Shown here piece after piece: positions 62,368 to 64,000 of a DNA stretch of 64,000 nucleotides (the first letter of the stretch is position 1; the number at the start of each line of letters is the position of its first letter). The notes beneath the pieces are model-generated. The model did no database searches, was not told the DNA's origin, and was given only the letters and a program-made list of their open reading frames with translations. Where the stretch lies: NCBI GenBank assembly GCA_964615335.1, contig CAZTMT010000002.1, positions 1-64,000 of the forward strand, read 5' to 3'. Made by a program: the position numbers and the translations under genes. This DNA is from HR10 sp964615335. Lineage in GTDB: Bacteria; Acidobacteriota; Blastocatellia; HR10.

Positions 62368-63022
62368 AGTGGGCGGCACTCCGCAGGGCAGCTTCTGAGA
62401 ATTCCAGCGCGAACTCCTCCATGAGCGTTCCGAGCGCGCGCAATCGGACGACGAAGTAGTTATAGGCCATGTAGGCCGGAATGGCGACGAAAAGACCCAC
62501 GGCCGTGGCCACCAGGGCTTCGGCGATGCCTGGGGCGACGGCTTGAATCGAGGTCTGCGCTTGCGTGGAGAGGCCGTGGAAGGCGAGGATGATCCCGATG
62601 ACGGTTCCAAAGAGTCCGATGAAGGGCGAAGAGGTTGCGATCGAAGCCAGTTCACCGATGCCCTTTTCGAGGGTGCGCATCTCGGAGAGGGTAGCTCGTC
62701 TGAGCGTTCGCTCAAGGGCCACGAGATCGAGCGAGCGAGTGGCTTCGGCCTCGCGCAAGCTCTCCTGCCCGGCGTGGAAGATCGCGACCAGAGGGCTTGG
62801 GCGATAGCGCTCGCTGATTTTGGAGATCTGGTTGAGATCGCTCATGGTGCGGAAAAGCTCGCGAAAGGCCTCCGATTGCCGAAAGATGCGGCGCAGCAGA
62901 GTGTATTTTCTCAAAATGAGCGTCCAGGAGTAGATCGAAAGCAGAGCGAGCAGAGAGAGTACACCCTTGGCCGCCCAGGACGCACGCGCGACGAGCTCGT
63001 AGAAATCGAACGTTTCCGGCAT
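62348..63022 (-). CDS. tolQ: MotA/TolQ/ExbB proton channel protein
   Basis: This 224-residue inner-membrane protein forms the proton channel of the Tol complex. Helix 1 is VLSLLALLSIYSWTLILRKY. The paired C-terminal helices contain ATSSPFIGLFGTVIGIILAF and the TolQ signature GIAEALVATAVGLFVAIPAY. AAGGAG supports the ATG. It is the first gene of the tol-pal string and has a near-consensus promoter at 63050-63079, which diverges from recN. Confidence 0.95.
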   Translation of the reverse strand: MPETFDFYELVARASWAAKGVLSLLALLSIYSWTLILRKYTLLRRIFRQSEAFRELFRTMSDLNQISKISERYRPSPLVAIFHAGQESLREAEATRSLDLVALERTLRRATLSEMRTLEKGIGELASIATSSPFIGLFGTVIGIILAFHGLSTQAQTSIQAVAPGIAEALVATAVGLFVAIPAYMAYNYFVVRLRALGTLMEEFALEFSEAALRSAAHYGLYRS

Positions 63023-63049
63023 CCGGATTCTCCTTGATGTGAGATGGAG

Positions 63050-63079
63050 ATTTTACCGAGCGTTTCTGGCCCATGTCAA
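63050..63079 (-). promoter_or_regulatory. Promoter of the tol-pal operon
   Basis: On the minus strand TTGACA (63074-63079), 18 bases, TAAAAT (63050-63055), 27 bases before the tolQ ATG. Confidence 0.65.
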
Positions 63080-63109
63080 CGGACTTCGTGGTTGAGCTTC
63101 GGAAAGAGG

Positions 63110-63139
63110 GTGACAGAGGCTGTCGGCTTATGCTACACT
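63110..63139 (+). promoter_or_regulatory. Promoter of recN, predicted leaderless
   Basis: GTGACA (63110-63115), 18 bases, TACACT (63134-63139), 8 bases before the recN ATG at 63148. The leader would be 0-2 bases. No SOS box is recognised. Confidence 0.45.
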
Positions 63140-63147
63140 TGGGGCCG

Positions 63148-64000
63148 ATGTTGAGGTTCCTGAAAATCGCCAATATTGCTGTTGTCGAGGATGTCGCGGT
63201 GGAGTTCGAGCCGGGGTTGAATCTCTTGACGGGGGAGACGGGTTCAGGGAAATCCATTCTTGTGGATTCTGTGGGTCTGCTTTTGGGGGAGAGGGCGGGA
63301 GCAGAGGTTCTGCGGTCGGGGCAGACGCGGGGCTACGTTGAGGGCATCTTTCGGATCGAGGAGCCTCCGGAGGCGCTTGTGGCTCTGTTTCGGGAGGCGG
63401 GGATTGAGATGGGGGAAGAGCTGATCGTGCGCAGGGAGATCGCGGCCGGCGGACGGGGGCGGATTTTCGTCAACGATCATGTGGTGACTCAGGCTTTTGT
63501 GCGGGCTGTCCGCCCCTATCTGGTGGACATCTACGGTCAGGGGGAAATGCCCGTGGAGCTTTCGGGGGGAGGACCGTTGCGGCTTTTGGAGAGCCTGGCG
63601 CGGGCCGAGGATGTGCGCCAGAGGGTGGAGATGCTGGCGCGAGAATATGAGCGAACACGGAGGGCTCTGGAAGAACTGGCGCGGGCCGAGGCCGAGCGGC
63701 TCCGGCTTTTGGACATCTATCAATTTCAGATTCAGGAGATCGAGCGGGTGCGTCCGGCTGTGGGAGAAGACGAAGAGCTTGGGCGGGAGCGGGCGCTTTT
63801 GGCGCATGCCGAGAAGCTCCTGCAATGGGCTCAAGAAGCGTATGAGGAGATCTCGGAGGCCGAGGATTCGGTGCTGCGCAAGCTGGCGCGCGCGTCTCGG
63901 AGGATGCAACAACTGCGGGAGCTGGATGGGCGTGTGGGGGGAGCCGGGGAGATGCTCGAGCGGGCGCGTCTTCTGCTTGAAGAGGTCGCCTACTTTCTGC
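63148..64000 (+). CDS. recN: DNA repair protein RecN (5' part, cut by window end)
   Basis: About 284 residues are visible. RecN is an SMC-like ATPase acting in double-strand break repair. The start LRFLKIANIAVVEDVAVEFE is the typical RecN N-terminus, followed by Walker A LTGETGSGKSILVDSVGLLL (about 28-47), IFVNDHVVTQ, DIYGQGE and the beginning of the coiled coil (YQFQIQEIERV). In most RecN the motif after 'VDIhGQ' is His-Gln-H; here it reads YGQGEMP. There is no ribosome-binding sequence. The C-terminal ATPase half lies outside the window. Confidence 0.92.
   Translation, partial: MLRFLKIANIAVVEDVAVEFEPGLNLLTGETGSGKSILVDSVGLLLGERAGAEVLRSGQTRGYVEGIFRIEEPPEALVALFREAGIEMGEELIVRREIAAGGRGRIFVNDHVVTQAFVRAVRPYLVDIYGQGEMPVELSGGGPLRLLESLARAEDVRQRVEMLAREYERTRRALEELARAEAERLRLLDIYQFQIQEIERVRPAVGEDEELGRERALLAHAEKLLQWAQEAYEEISEAEDSVLRKLARASRRMQQLRELDGRVGGAGEMLERARLLLEEVAYFL

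Overview
The window is GC-rich, almost fully coding chromosomal DNA from a Gram-negative (diderm) bacterium. The envelope genes show this: LpxK and KdtA for lipid A-Kdo, a fused LptF/LptG permease, a Tol-Pal cluster and a CusCBA efflux pump. Gene content and style (S41 family proteins, heavy-metal 'CPMHP' domains, an EF-P with Asn at the tip, a Pal with Ig-like domains) recall Acidobacteriota of the Blastocatellia type. That placement is an inference from general familiarity; no rRNA gene is present to settle it.

Layout. 1-4.7 kb: an O-methyltransferase, a ROK sugar kinase, a degenerate hydantoinase/oxoprolinase-like protein and a PduO-type cobalamin adenosyltransferase. 4.7-11.1 kb: a type III-like restriction-modification operon on the minus strand (mod, DUF4258, DUF2283, res). 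It has its own strong promoter, a low-GC target-recognition segment and a remnant of a second mod 3' end. 11.3-22 kb: a copper/heavy-metal island on the plus strand (Cys-rich secreted protein, CusC, CusB, CusA, two unknown secreted proteins, Cu+ P-type ATPase). 22-26.7 kb: HU, a ClpP whose catalytic Ser and His are both replaced, a NifA-type sigma-54 activator, and a small unknown gene plus glnA behind a readable -24/-12 promoter. 26.7-28.4 kb: two tRNA-Glu genes and an S41 protease homologue lacking its Ser/Lys dyad. 28.4-34.4 kb: recO-ppdK-kdtA-lpxK. 34.5-37.6 kb: tRNA-Phe, purL and efp. 37.6-44.9 kb: a 2-oxoacid dehydrogenase operon (E1 alpha, E1 beta, E2) running into a LipB-Nudix fusion and the LptF-LptG fusion. 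45-54.4 kb: greA, thiC, an adenosine-specific kinase, cvpA-purC-TlpA-like, uvrA and glutamate dehydrogenase. 54.4-57.2 kb: two secreted proteins (a 12-repeat BNR protein and an ASH/choice-of-anchor D protein). 57.3-63.1 kb: tolQ-tolR-tolA-like-tolB-pal-cpoB-ssb. The window ends inside recN.

How the genes work together. The copper genes combine export across the inner membrane (P-type ATPase) with export across the outer membrane (CusCBA). Lipoyl transfer (LipB) is encoded beside the E2 subunit that carries lipoyl groups. The sigma-54 activator lies directly upstream of a sigma-54 promoter with an upstream palindrome, so it is the obvious candidate regulator of glutamine synthetase.

Most interesting points: two apparent pseudo-proteases (ClpP and S41), the sigma-54 unit with an unknown 66-residue protein before glnA, the DUF4258-DUF2283 pair and mod remnant inside the R-M operon, two gene fusions, EF-P with Asn in place of the modified Lys, an internally duplicated unknown secreted protein in the copper island, a dispersed double-hairpin repeat, and several promoters placed so close to the start codon that the mRNAs should be leaderless.
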